Shown here in pieces: positions 51,658 through 60,047 of a stretch of 64,000 nucleotides of DNA. The position numbers and the translations under genes were made by a program. The DNA is from an uncultured Tissierellia bacterium (GTDB taxonomy: Bacteria > Bacillota > Clostridia > Tissierellales > Tissierellaceae), in contig CAMIXG010000002.1 in the NCBI GenBank assembly GCA_946402705.1, forward strand, positions 156,783 to 220,782. Reading direction: 5' to 3'. Within the stretch, counting starts at the first letter, position 1. Each line of letters opens with the position of its first letter. The notes beneath the pieces were generated by a model. That model made no database searches and had not been told where the DNA came from. It saw only the letters and a list, made by a program, of their open reading frames with translations.

Positions 51658-52890
51658 ATGAAGGATATAGAATTATTAGCCCCAGCAGGGGACTTGGAGA
51701 AATTAAAAACAGCCATAGATTATGGAGCTGATGCTGTATTTTTAGGTGGAGATAGTTTTGGGCTTAGAACTGCATCTAAAAACTTTAGCATGGATAAGAT
51801 GAGAGAAGGTATAAAATATGCACATGATAGAGGAAGAAAAGTGCATGTTACTCTTAATATAATTCCTCATAATGAAGATTTTGAAGGTTTAGAAGAATAT
51901 TTATTAGAACTTTATGATGCGGGAGTGGATGCAGTTCTTGTTGCTGATCCAGGTATATTTGCAGTTGTAAAAAGAGTTATACCAAATATGGAGATTCACT
52001 TAAGCACTCAAGCCAGTGCTACTAATTATGAAACTATAATGTTTTGGTACAATATGGGAGTTAAGAGAGTAGTTTTAGCTAGGGAATTATCCCTAAAAGA
52101 AATAAAAGAAATAACTTCCAAGATACCAGAAGATTTAGAAATAGAAGCATTTGTCCATGGAGCTATGTGTATATCGCACTCAGGAAGATGTCTTTTAAGT
52201 AATTATATGACGGGAAGAGATGCAAATAGGGGTGATTGTGCCCATGCTTGTAGATTTAAATATAACTTGGTTGAAGAAAAAAGACCAGGAGAATTTTTCC
52301 CAGTCTATGAAGATGAAAATGGAACTTTTATAATGAATTCAAAAGACCTTTGTATGATTGAGTATATAAAGGAACTAGCAGAAGCTGGTATAGATAGCTT
52401 TAAAATAGAGGGAAGAGTAAAATCAGCCTATTATGTAGCTACAGTTGTTAGGTCATATAGAATGGCAATAGACAAGTACTATCAAGATGGAGATAAGTAT
52501 CAGTATGAGCAAAAATGGTTGGATGAGATAAAAAAAGCTAGTTATAGGGATTTTACAAGTGGATTTTATTTTGATAAACCAGAAGGAGATGCACAGCTTT
52601 ATGGTAGCACATCTTATATAAGAGAGTATGATTTTGCAGGACTTGTTTTAGATTATGATAAGGAAACTAAAATAGCTACTATAGAACAGAGAAATAGAAT
52701 TTTTCTTGGAGATGAGATAGAAGTATTTGGTCCAAACAAGGACTTCTTTGTTCAAAAGATAGAAAAAATGACTGATGATAAAGGCAGGGACATAGAAGTA
52801 GCACCTCATGCACAGCAGATAATAAAGATAGAGATGAAGGAAGATGTTGTGGCAAGAAGCATGATTAGAAAACCTAGAAAGGATGATTAG
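51658..52890 (+). CDS. trhP: U32-family tRNA hydroxylation protein TrhP
   Basis: A 410-residue peptidase-U32-family protein; such proteins are now known as prephenate-dependent tRNA uridine-34 hydroxylation factors. [22 protein letters not shown] opens the protein; the conserved core [26 protein letters not shown] and [17 protein letters not shown] includes the cysteines likely to bind Fe-S. Bacillus has two adjacent copies (yrrN, yrrO); only one, of the longer type, is here. It starts 2 nt after trmR and overlaps or touches udk. Confidence 0.88.
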   Translation: MKDIELLAPAGDLEKLKTAIDYGADAVFLGGDSFGLRTASKNFSMDKMREGIKYAHDRGRKVHVTLNIIPHNEDFEGLEEYLLELYDAGVDAVLVADPGIFAVVKRVIPNMEIHLSTQASATNYETIMFWYNMGVKRVVLARELSLKEIKEITSKIPEDLEIEAFVHGAMCISHSGRCLLSNYMTGRDANRGDCAHACRFKYNLVEEKRPGEFFPVYEDENGTFIMNSKDLCMIEYIKELAEAGIDSFKIEGRVKSAYYVATVVRSYRMAIDKYYQDGDKYQYEQKWLDEIKKASYRDFTSGFYFDKPEGDAQLYGSTSYIREYDFAGLVLDYDKETKIATIEQRNRIFLGDEIEVFGPNKDFFVQKIEKMTDDKGRDIEVAPHAQQIIKIEMKEDVVARSMIRKPRKDD

Positions 52891-52891
52891 T

Positions 52892-53539
52892 TTGGATAAT
52901 AGACCTTTAGTTATAGGTATAACAGGAGGAACAGGATCTGGTAAATCTACTGTTACTAAAAAAGTTATAAAGGCTATAAATGAAAAAGATATAGCTATGG
53001 TAGAACAAGATTCTTATTACAAAGACCAGTCTGATATTAGTTTTGAAGAGAGAGTAAAGACTAACTATGACCATCCATTTGCTTTTGACAATGAATTACT
53101 TGCAAAGCATATACAGGATCTTATAGATAGGAAATCTATAGAAAAACCCATATATGATTTCGAAAAGCACACTAGGAAAAAAGATACAACTTTGATAGAA
53201 TCGAGAGATATTATTATAGTTGAAGGTATCTTAATATTATTTGATGAAAAAATCAGGGACTTACTTGATATAAAAATCTTTGTAGATACAGATTCAGATG
53301 TTAGGGTTATAAGAAGGATACTTCGTGATATAAAGGACAGGGGTAGAACTCTTGATTCTGTTATAATGCAGTACATGGGTACTGTAAGACCAGCACATCT
53401 ACAATTTGTAGAGCCAACTAAAAAGTTTGCAGACATTATAATACCAGAAGGTGGATTTAATGAAGTTGCAATAGATATGTTAGTGACAAAGATAAATTCA
53501 ATATTAAATGAAAATAATAAAGTAAAAAATGATGAATAA
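52892..53539 (+). CDS. udk: Uridine kinase
   Basis: Phosphorylates uridine and cytidine in pyrimidine salvage. The 215 residues have the P-loop [38 protein letters not shown] and [26 protein letters not shown] 52892 is preferred: aaaggatgat (52878-52887) gives it 9-nt spacing, while ATG 52883 sits inside that site. It closes the mltG-trmR-trhP-udk unit, where Bacillus has greA next; greA is not here. Confidence 0.94.
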   Translation: MDNRPLVIGITGGTGSGKSTVTKKVIKAINEKDIAMVEQDSYYKDQSDISFEERVKTNYDHPFAFDNELLAKHIQDLIDRKSIEKPIYDFEKHTRKKDTTLIESRDIIIVEGILILFDEKIRDLLDIKIFVDTDSDVRVIRRILRDIKDRGRTLDSVIMQYMGTVRPAHLQFVEPTKKFADIIIPEGGFNEVAIDMLVTKINSILNENNKVKNDE

Positions 53540-53577
53540 AAAAAGCACTTCCAAAGATTACTTGGGAGTGTTTTTCT
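53540..53577. terminator. Bidirectional terminator between udk and tmcAL
   Basis: AAAAAGCACTTCCAA (53540-53554) pairs with TTGGGAGTGTTTTT (53562-53575) with one bulge and a GU pair. It gives a T run on both strands and lies between convergent genes; the tmcAL stop is in the loop. Confidence 0.8.
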
Positions 53578-54781
53578 TTATATATGGAGATATACTATAG
53601 TCCATATTATAGGTTTTATTTTTCAAAGGATAGTAAAATAAATCAGTGGCTAGCTTGTCAAAGGCTATTATTTTATCTATATTTTCATTTCTTAACTTAT
53701 GATAGGATGAAAACTTATTTATAATGGGAAGACTAGACTTTTCTTTTATAGACCTAAGAAGTTTAAGACCCTCATCATTAGCTCCAAGAACTCTGATATA
53801 AGATGGATATATTTCATCAATCTGGACAAATGTGTTTTTTTTCAGGTTAAATAAAATATGTACTAAAACTCGTTTTATCCTAGATTTGGTATAGGTTTTT
53901 GAGATTGTATTATCTATCAGACTACCAAGATCCTTGTAGATTAGTGCATTGTTCATTAGCCTATTTAAAAGGTCTTGAGTTGAATCCATTATATCTTCTG
54001 GTTTTTCAAATCTAAGTTTAAAAAATATGAATTCTTCGTATTTTTCTAAACTATTAAAATCATCAAATTCATTATAAAAATCTTTCATAATATCTGTAGA
54101 TTTCCTATCCATATGAGCTTGTATTTTGTCAAAAGAACCTTGCGTAGCCAGGTTTCTAATTCCAGTAGCAGACATGAAATCATGGCTTATATCAAGAGAA
54201 TTATAAGCTGCACCCTGCCTAAGTAAAATATTTGGTTTTATTTTAGAATTACTTATTTTCATCGCCTTTAAATATTCTATAGCTAGGATATTATTAGATG
54301 AATTTAAAATATTGCCTAAATTATCATCAAAATAAATCTCAAGTGCCTTGCTTCTTGCAACTGGGTAGGAAAAATTTTCAGATAAAAATTTATTTAAGAT
54401 AAACATAAATTCTTTGTTTGGGTTTGCTAAAATTTCTGCTATTTTTTGCAATAGGGGCAAATCATTTGATTCTGAACCAAAACATATATGGTCTACAATA
54501 TTAAGGCCATTAAGAAGCCTAATAGCTCCATCTGCAAAGCTTTCTGCCCTCTGACTGGCATAGATGAAGGGTAACTCAATTACAAGGTCTATACCGTTTT
54601 CAAGGGCCATATTTGCCCTGGACCATTTATCCATAAAGGCAGGCTCACCTCTTTGCACAAAAGAACCGCTCATTACGGCTACTACATAGTTAGAACCAGT
54701 TATTTCTTTAGATTTTTCTATGTGATATTTGTGACCACTATGAAAGGGATTGTATTCACAAATTATTCCTAAAACAGACAA
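53558..54781 (-). CDS. tmcAL: tRNA(Met) cytidine acetate ligase TmcAL (YlbM)
   Basis: The only clear minus-strand gene. TmcAL activates acetate with ATP and makes N4-acetylcytidine at C34 of elongator tRNA-Met. The 407 residues start MSVLGIICEYNPFHSGHKYHIEKSK, the nucleotidyltransferase HxGH motif, with VAVMSGSFVQRGEPAFMDKW and GIDLVIELPFIYASQRAESF following. TTG 54781 lies 10 nt after AGGAGG, and homologues begin here; a TTG at 54790 touches that site. It is divergent from ackA, which makes acetate from acetyl phosphate. Confidence 0.92.
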   Translation of the reverse strand: MSVLGIICEYNPFHSGHKYHIEKSKEITGSNYVVAVMSGSFVQRGEPAFMDKWSRANMALENGIDLVIELPFIYASQRAESFADGAIRLLNGLNIVDHICFGSESNDLPLLQKIAEILANPNKEFMFILNKFLSENFSYPVARSKALEIYFDDNLGNILNSSNNILAIEYLKAMKISNSKIKPNILLRQGAAYNSLDISHDFMSATGIRNLATQGSFDKIQAHMDRKSTDIMKDFYNEFDDFNSLEKYEEFIFFKLRFEKPEDIMDSTQDLLNRLMNNALIYKDLGSLIDNTISKTYTKSRIKRVLVHILFNLKKNTFVQIDEIYPSYIRVLGANDEGLKLLRSIKEKSSLPIINKFSSYHKLRNENIDKIIAFDKLATDLFYYPLKNKTYNMDYSISPYIKKNTPK

Positions 54782-54807
54782 ATTTACCAAACCTCCTTTT
54801 TCTTTGA

Positions 54808-54816
54808 GTATAACAT
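54808..54816 (-). promoter_or_regulatory. Extended -10 promoter candidate of tmcAL
   Basis: On the minus strand the sequence reads TG-T-TATACT, about 27 bp before the tmcAL start, in the 98-bp region shared with ackA. Confidence 0.45.
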
Positions 54817-54817
54817 A

Positions 54818-54846
54818 TTGATTTTTAAAGATAAATATAATATTAT
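54818..54846 (+). promoter_or_regulatory. Promoter of ackA
   Basis: TTGATT (54818-54823), 17 bp, TATTAT (54841-54846), 33 bp before the ATG. Confidence 0.65.
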
Positions 54847-54879
54847 ATATGGTAGTGATTCAATAATAGGAGGGAAAAC

Positions 54880-56076
54880 ATGAAGATATTAATTATTAAC
54901 TGCGGTAGTTCTTCTATAAAATATCAATTAATAGACATGAACGGTGAAATCGTTATGGCTAAGGGTTTAGTTGAGAGAATAGGAATAGAAGGATCAAGAA
55001 TTAAACACGAAACAACTGGAAAAGATAAAGTGATTATAAATGATCCATTAGAAAACCATGGAGTTGCTTTAAAATATGTTTTAGATGCAATAGTAAGTCC
55101 AGAATATGGTGCAATAGCATCAATGGATGAAATATCTGCAGTAGGACACAGAGTAGTACATGGAGGAGAAAAATTCTCAACTTCTGTAATAATAGATGAT
55201 GAAGTAATGACAGCTATAGAAGATTGTGTTGAGTTAGCACCATTACACAATCCACCAAACATAATGGGAATCAAAGCTTGTCAAGAATTAATGCCAAGCA
55301 CACCAATGGTAGCTGTATTTGATACTGCTTTCCACCAAACTATGGAAGCTGATAGTTATATCTATCCAATACCATACAAATATTATGAAAAATATGCTAT
55401 AAGAAGATACGGATTCCACGGAACTTCTCATAAATATGTAACTTATAAAGCTGCTGAATACCTAGGTAAAGATGTTAAAGATATAAATATCATAACATGC
55501 CATTTAGGAAACGGTTCAAGCTTATGTGGTGTTAAAGGTGGAGAATCTAAAGATACAAACATGGGATTCACTCCATTAGCAGGATTACCAATGGGAACTA
55601 GATCAGGAAACATTGACCCAGCTATATTAACATTTTTAATGGAAAAAGAAAATATCAGCTATGAAGAAATGAACGAAATACTTAACAAAGAATCAGGAGT
55701 ATTAGGAGTTTCAGGAATCAGTAGTGATTTTAGAGACTTAGAAATAGCTGCAGATGAAGGAAATGAAAGAGCAGAACTTGCACTTGAAATCTTTGAAAAA
55801 GGTGTTAAAAAATATATAGGAGCTTATATGGCAACTATAGGAAATATAGAAGCAATAGTATTCACTGCAGGAATTGGTGAAAACTCAGGATTCTTAAGAG
55901 AAAAAATCTGTCAAGGATTAGAATCTTTAGGAATTGAATTAGATAAAGAAGTAAATAAAGGCATCAGAGGAGAAGAGGCAGTAATCAGTTCAGCTAATAG
56001 TAAAATAAAAGTATTAGTTATACCAACTGATGAAGAACTTATGATAGCTCAAGAAACAGAAGCTTTAGTAAAATAG
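54880..56076 (+). CDS. ackA: Acetate kinase
   Basis: Interconverts acetyl phosphate plus ADP with acetate plus ATP, the main ATP-forming step when acetyl-CoA from ornithine or other amino acids is fermented. The 398 residues show [72 protein letters not shown] and [16 protein letters not shown]. Codon use looks shifted to NNC and fewer rare codons than neighbours, as expected for a highly expressed gene. No pta gene is adjacent. Confidence 0.98.
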   Translation: MKILIINCGSSSIKYQLIDMNGEIVMAKGLVERIGIEGSRIKHETTGKDKVIINDPLENHGVALKYVLDAIVSPEYGAIASMDEISAVGHRVVHGGEKFSTSVIIDDEVMTAIEDCVELAPLHNPPNIMGIKACQELMPSTPMVAVFDTAFHQTMEADSYIYPIPYKYYEKYAIRRYGFHGTSHKYVTYKAAEYLGKDVKDINIITCHLGNGSSLCGVKGGESKDTNMGFTPLAGLPMGTRSGNIDPAILTFLMEKENISYEEMNEILNKESGVLGVSGISSDFRDLEIAADEGNERAELALEIFEKGVKKYIGAYMATIGNIEAIVFTAGIGENSGFLREKICQGLESLGIELDKEVNKGIRGEEAVISSANSKIKVLVIPTDEELMIAQETEALVK

Positions 56077-56082
56077 TAAAGC

Positions 56083-56111
56083 TTGACAAACTGTAGTCTG
56101 CCTTATATAAT
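56083..56111 (+). promoter_or_regulatory. Perfect-consensus promoter of the yceD-rpmF unit
   Basis: TTGACA (56083-56088), 17 bp, TATAAT (56106-56111), 7 nt after the ackA stop codon. Confidence 0.92.
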
Positions 56112-56138
56112 ATTTTTGTTATGCTAAGAGGTGAAAAT

Positions 56139-56657
56139 ATGATAGTTGATTTAACTACTTTTTCTGAATCAACAGAAAAGTACTTTAGATTCACTGGTGA
56201 AATAGATCAATCAGAGATGAAATTTCTAGATAGAGAAATAAAGTTTGATGAGACTATTGAGTATGAGGCAGAATTTTTTGTCTTAGATGATGGATATATA
56301 GAAATGCTTTTAAAACTTGATATGGCTTATACTGAGCCATGTGATAGATGTTTAAAAGACACTGAAAATATCCAAAACATACAATTATCTGGAAGATTAA
56401 TAGAGGGAACAGAAGAAGATCATTATGAAGAAGGTATGGAAAACCTAGTCTTTTATCAAAATGATAAATTTGATTTAGGTGAGTATATAAAAACTCAAAT
56501 AATGATATCTTTACCTATGAAAACTATATGTGATGAAGATTGTAAAGGTTTATGTAGTGGTTGTGGAACAAACTTAAACGACAGTACATGTAACTGTATC
56601 GAACATACTATTGATCCAAGGTTATTAGATTTACAGAAATTTTTTCCTAAAGAGTAA
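56139..56657 (+). CDS. DUF177 (YceD) family protein
   Basis: A 172-residue protein with the DUF177 pattern: [20 protein letters not shown] and, at the C-terminus, [22 protein letters not shown], with cysteine pairs likely to bind zinc. YceD is encoded next to rpmF in nearly all bacteria, and plant homologues affect 23S rRNA accumulation; a direct role is not proven. ATG 56139 follows aagaggtg; ATG 56121 is before that site. Translation runs 14 nt short of rpmF. Confidence 0.9.
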   Translation: MIVDLTTFSESTEKYFRFTGEIDQSEMKFLDREIKFDETIEYEAEFFVLDDGYIEMLLKLDMAYTEPCDRCLKDTENIQNIQLSGRLIEGTEEDHYEEGMENLVFYQNDKFDLGEYIKTQIMISLPMKTICDEDCKGLCSGCGTNLNDSTCNCIEHTIDPRLLDLQKFFPKE

Positions 56658-56671
56658 GGAGGTGTTTCACG

Positions 56672-56851
56672 ATGGCAGTACCTAAGAGACGAACTTCAAG
56701 AACTAAAAAGAACCAAAGAAGAGCTTCTTCATATAAATTACCAAAAGTGACTATAGGAGAATGTCCTCAATGTCATGAAGCTAAATTACCACACAGAGTA
56801 TGTAAAGCTTGTGGTCATTATGATGGAAAAGAAGTGAAAGTTGTTGAATAA
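56672..56851 (+). CDS. rpmF: 50S ribosomal protein L32
   Basis: A 59-residue ribosomal protein. It starts [19 protein letters not shown] and has a zinc ribbon made of CPQC (31-34) and CKAC (44-47), so it is the zinc-binding C+ form, with [15 protein letters not shown] at the end. It has a strong taaggaggtg site. It follows yceD and precedes plsX, the usual order. Confidence 0.97.
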   Translation: MAVPKRRTSRTKKNQRRASSYKLPKVTIGECPQCHEAKLPHRVCKACGHYDGKEVKVVE

Positions 56852-56853
56852 TT

Positions 56854-56886
56854 AAAAGATAGTGTGGCCACTATCTTTTTTTGTTT
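56854..56886 (+). terminator. Intrinsic terminator after rpmF
   Basis: AAAAGATAGTG (56854-56864) and CACTATCTTTT (56869-56879) with a TGGC loop, followed by T-rich sequence. Confidence 0.9.
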
Positions 56887-56939
56887 TTTAAATTTAATAA
56901 ATATGATAACATATACATAATAATATTTAGGAGGCAAAT

Positions 56940-57920
56940 ATGAATATAATTGTAGACCTTATGGGTAGCGATAAAGGTGATGAAGAACTGTTAGTAGGCG
57001 CACTTAAAGCCAAAGAAGAGTATGGAATAGATTTAACTTTAGTTGGAAATGAGAAAACTATACTAGATTATTTAAACAAGACTAATTATAATAGTAAGGG
57101 AATATCTATTGTAAATGCTAGTGAGACTATAACTAATGAAGATAATCCTGTTATGGCCATTAGAAAGAAAAAAGAATCATCTATGGTAATAGCAGCCAAT
57201 CTATTAAAAGAAGGCAAGGGAGATGGAGTAATATCAACTGGTAACACAGGGGCATTACTAGCTTCAGGTCTATTTATAGTTGGAAGAATAAAGGGAATAG
57301 ATAGGGCAGCTATATCAGCACCTTATCCTACAAAAAAAGGATTTTCAATAATGCTTGATTCAGGTGCAAATGCAGATTGTAAACCAGAATACCTATTACA
57401 GTTTGCAAAGATGGGATCCATCTATGCAGAGAAATTATTAGGAGTTAAAAATCCTAAGGTTGGGCTTGTAAACATTGGATCAGAACAAGGTAAGGGAAAT
57501 AAACTTACTTTAGAGACTTATGATTTATTAAAAAACTCAGATGTTAATTTCTATGGAAATATCGAATCTAGAGAACTTACAAGTGGAGAAGTAGATGTAT
57601 TTGTATGTGATGGTTTTACTGGAAATATCATATTGAAGAATACAGAAGGTGTTGCTATGTATATATTTAGCATACTAAAGGGTAAGTTTATGAAAAATAT
57701 GAGAACTAAGCTTGCAGCTCTTTTACTTAAAAAAGAACTTGGAGAGATAAAAGAATTGATGGACTATAGAGAGTATGGTGGAGCACCAATATTGGGAGTT
57801 AAAAAACCTTTATTTAAAGCTCATGGAAGTAGTGATAGTACTGCCTTTAAAAATGGCATTAAACAATTGATAGATTTCATAGAAAAGGATATAATTAAAG
57901 ATATACAAGATACATTATAA
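56940..57920 (+). CDS. plsX: Phosphate acyltransferase PlsX
   Basis: Peripheral-membrane enzyme that makes acyl phosphate from acyl-ACP for PlsY in phospholipid synthesis. The 326 residues show IIVDLMGSDKGDEEL, SMVIAANLLKEGKGDGVISTGNTGALLA, PKVGLVNIGSEQGKGN and DVFVCDGFTGNIILK. ATG 56940 follows taggaggca. It lies 18 nt before acpP, its substrate partner. No fapR or fab genes are between them. Confidence 0.95.
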   Translation: MNIIVDLMGSDKGDEELLVGALKAKEEYGIDLTLVGNEKTILDYLNKTNYNSKGISIVNASETITNEDNPVMAIRKKKESSMVIAANLLKEGKGDGVISTGNTGALLASGLFIVGRIKGIDRAAISAPYPTKKGFSIMLDSGANADCKPEYLLQFAKMGSIYAEKLLGVKNPKVGLVNIGSEQGKGNKLTLETYDLLKNSDVNFYGNIESRELTSGEVDVFVCDGFTGNIILKNTEGVAMYIFSILKGKFMKNMRTKLAALLLKKELGEIKELMDYREYGGAPILGVKKPLFKAHGSSDSTAFKNGIKQLIDFIEKDIIKDIQDTL

Positions 57921-57937
57921 TTGGAGGTTAATTTAGT

Positions 57938-58171
57938 ATGGAAATTTTAGACAAAATAAAGGAAATAATAGCTACACAATTCAACGTTGACGAGAGTGAA
58001 TTGAAAGAGGAAACAACTTTTGCAGAAGATTTAAATGCAGATTCTATAGATTTAGTAAACTTAGTAATGAGTTTAGAAGATGAGTATGGTGTGGAAGTAC
58101 AAGATGATGATGTAGAAAAGATAAAAACTATAGGAGATGCTGTAGATTATATAGAAAAGATAGTAGATTAG
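57938..58171 (+). CDS. acpP: Acyl carrier protein
   Basis: A 77-residue acidic four-helix protein. Ser36 in EDLNADSIDLVNLVMSLEDEYG is the 4'-phosphopantetheine site; the motif here is DSID, where most have DSLD. It carries acyl chains for fatty acid synthesis and PlsX. ATG 57938 follows ttggaggttaa. A long perfect hairpin overlaps its stop codon and precedes rnc. Confidence 0.96.
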   Translation: MEILDKIKEIIATQFNVDESELKEETTFAEDLNADSIDLVNLVMSLEDEYGVEVQDDDVEKIKTIGDAVDYIEKIVD

Positions 58172-58197
58172 TAAATTGGAGACAATTTACTAATCTA
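58164..58197 (+). other. 15-bp perfect hairpin across the acpP stop, upstream of rnc
   Basis: TAGATTAGTAAATTG (58164-58178) and its exact complement (58183-58197) enclose GAGA. There is no T run after it. It sits 16 nt before the rnc ATG. Since RNase III in E. coli autoregulates through a hairpin before its own gene, this is a candidate processing site. Confidence 0.75.
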
Positions 58198-58213
58198 ATT
58201 TATGGGAGGATTT

Positions 58214-58921
58214 ATGGATAAATTAAATAGTAATTTTAAAGAATTAGAATCCTGTTTAAATTATAGCTTCAAAGATAAATCTCTTTTAGAAACGGCATTA
58301 ACACATAGCTCTTATGCAAATGAACATAAGATGCGACCTGTTGAAAATAACGAGAGGCTAGAGTTTCTAGGAGATAGTGTTGTAAATTTGATGGTTAGTC
58401 AATATCTATATAAAAAGTATCCGGAATATCCAGAGGGTGATTTGACAAAAATAAGGGCAATGATAGTTTGTGAATCATCATTAGCCTATGCAGCTAGAAA
58501 GATAGATCTAGGAAAGTATATTCTACTTGGTAAGGGTGAAAACCTAACTGGTGGTAGGGAGAGGGATTCTATATTAGCTGATACTTTGGAAGCTGTAACG
58601 GGTGCTATTTATATAGATAGTGACTTTAATACTACAAATAATTTACTTCTTAAAAAATTTAAGGGAGATGTTATAAAGGCATCTTTAAAGGGAACCTTAT
58701 TTGTAGACTATAAAACAGAATTACAGGAAAGATTACAAAAAGATAAAAATATAAAAATTGACTATAAGGTATACAAAGAAGAAGGACCAGACCATGATAA
58801 GGTATTTTTTATAAAAATATGCTTAAATTCTAAAGAATTAGGTCGTGGTAAAGGAAAAAATAAAAAAGAGGCAGAACAAGACGCAGCTAAAAATGCTCTT
58901 CGAAATATGGAGGGGAAATAA
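58214..58921 (+). CDS. rnc: Ribonuclease III
   Basis: Double-strand-specific RNase for rRNA and mRNA processing. The 235 residues have the catalytic motif ENNERLEFLGDSVVNLM (signature), a second metal site ADTLEAVTGAIYID, and a C-terminal dsRNA-binding domain (DYKTELQERLQKD to GKGKNKKEAEQDAAKNAL). ATG 58214 follows gggagga (58204-58210), which also rules out ATG 58202. The gene overlaps the next by one base. Confidence 0.96.
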   Translation: MDKLNSNFKELESCLNYSFKDKSLLETALTHSSYANEHKMRPVENNERLEFLGDSVVNLMVSQYLYKKYPEYPEGDLTKIRAMIVCESSLAYAARKIDLGKYILLGKGENLTGGRERDSILADTLEAVTGAIYIDSDFNTTNNLLLKKFKGDVIKASLKGTLFVDYKTELQERLQKDKNIKIDYKVYKEEGPDHDKVFFIKICLNSKELGRGKGKNKKEAEQDAAKNALRNMEGK

Positions 58922-60009
58922 TGTTTAAGCAATATACAATTCCTATATTTGTACCTCACTTGGGATGTAATTATGATTGTGTGTTTTGTAATCAAGTTAG
59001 GATTACGGGTAAATCCACAACAGTGAGTGGGGCAGATGTAATTAGTACAATAGAAGAATACTTATCATATTTTGATAAGGCGGAAGATAGAAGGTTAGAG
59101 GTAGGCTTTTTTGGAGGAAGCTTTACAGGGATAGAGCCAAAAATCCAAGAAGAATTATTGTCCATAGCCTATGACTATAAGACAAAAGGTAAAATTCAAG
59201 GAATTAGATTATCTACTAGACCAGACTTTATAGATATGGAAACTATAGAAAGACTAAAAAAATATGGGGTAGATATAGTTGAACTTGGAGTCCAGTCCAT
59301 GACTCAAGAAGTTCTAGATGCAGCTGGTAGAGGTCATAAGGTCAAAGATGTCTATGATGCAGCCAAGATGCTAAAAGATAATGGAATAGGACTAGGACTA
59401 CAGATGATGGTTGGTCTTCCTAAAGATACTATAGAAAAAAGTAGACATACAGCTTTAGAGTTTATAAAAATGAAGCCAGAATGTGTTAGAATTTATCCAA
59501 CCTTGGTAATAAAAGATACTCAACTTGAAAAATTATATTTAAGGGGTAAGTTTAAGCCAATAGACTTTAATACATCAATAGATGGTGTTTCAGATTTTCT
59601 AATGATGTTTGAATTAAATGACATAAATGTTATAAGGGTTGGACTTCAGCCCACAGATAATATGCAACTTGGCAAGGATATTGTGGCAGGACCATTTCAT
59701 CCTTCTTATGGACAATTTGCACTTTCTAAGATATATCTAAAAATAATAGAAGAAGCTTTGGTTGGAGTTAAGACCAATGAAAAAAATCTTAAAATACTTG
59801 CTAATAACAAATATATATCAGCCATAGCAGGTCAAAAATCTTCTAATAAGAAGTATCTACTAGAAAAATATGGCTTTAAAAATGTAGTCTTTCAGGGAGC
59901 TGACATAGATAATAAGGATTTAATTTTAGAAATAGAAGATGTTCAGAAAGTATTGAAGTACAAAGAAAGTATAAAACTTTATTTAGATAAAAAGATAAAG
60001 ACTTCTTAA
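58921..60009 (+). CDS. Elp3-like radical SAM protein (COG1243 type)
   Basis: A 362-residue radical SAM enzyme. The [4Fe-4S] cluster motif is in HLGCNYDCVFCNQ (Cys x3 Cys x2 Cys); VGFFGGSFTGI, LSTRPDFID and VDIVELGVQSM are conserved in the Elp3/YhcC group. It lacks the acetyltransferase domain of full Elp3. Between rnc and smc is its standard place in Clostridia. Substrate unknown; tRNA is a guess from the relatives. It starts at the ATG in TAATG, coupled to rnc. Confidence 0.85.
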   Translation: MFKQYTIPIFVPHLGCNYDCVFCNQVRITGKSTTVSGADVISTIEEYLSYFDKAEDRRLEVGFFGGSFTGIEPKIQEELLSIAYDYKTKGKIQGIRLSTRPDFIDMETIERLKKYGVDIVELGVQSMTQEVLDAAGRGHKVKDVYDAAKMLKDNGIGLGLQMMVGLPKDTIEKSRHTALEFIKMKPECVRIYPTLVIKDTQLEKLYLRGKFKPIDFNTSIDGVSDFLMMFELNDINVIRVGLQPTDNMQLGKDIVAGPFHPSYGQFALSKIYLKIIEEALVGVKTNEKNLKILANNKYISAIAGQKSSNKKYLLEKYGFKNVVFQGADIDNKDLILEIEDVQKVLKYKESIKLYLDKKIKTS

Positions 60010-60022
60010 ATAAGAAGTCTTT
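59997..60022 (+). other. 12-bp hairpin at the end of the radical SAM gene
   Basis: AAAGACTTCTTA (59997-60008) and TAAGAAGTCTTT (60011-60022) form a perfect stem with a 2-nt loop over the stop codon. The T run is short (TTTAATAA), so it may be a weak terminator or a stabilising 3' stem before smc. Confidence 0.6.
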
Positions 60023-60047
60023 AATAATGTATATAGGAGGTGTAGAA

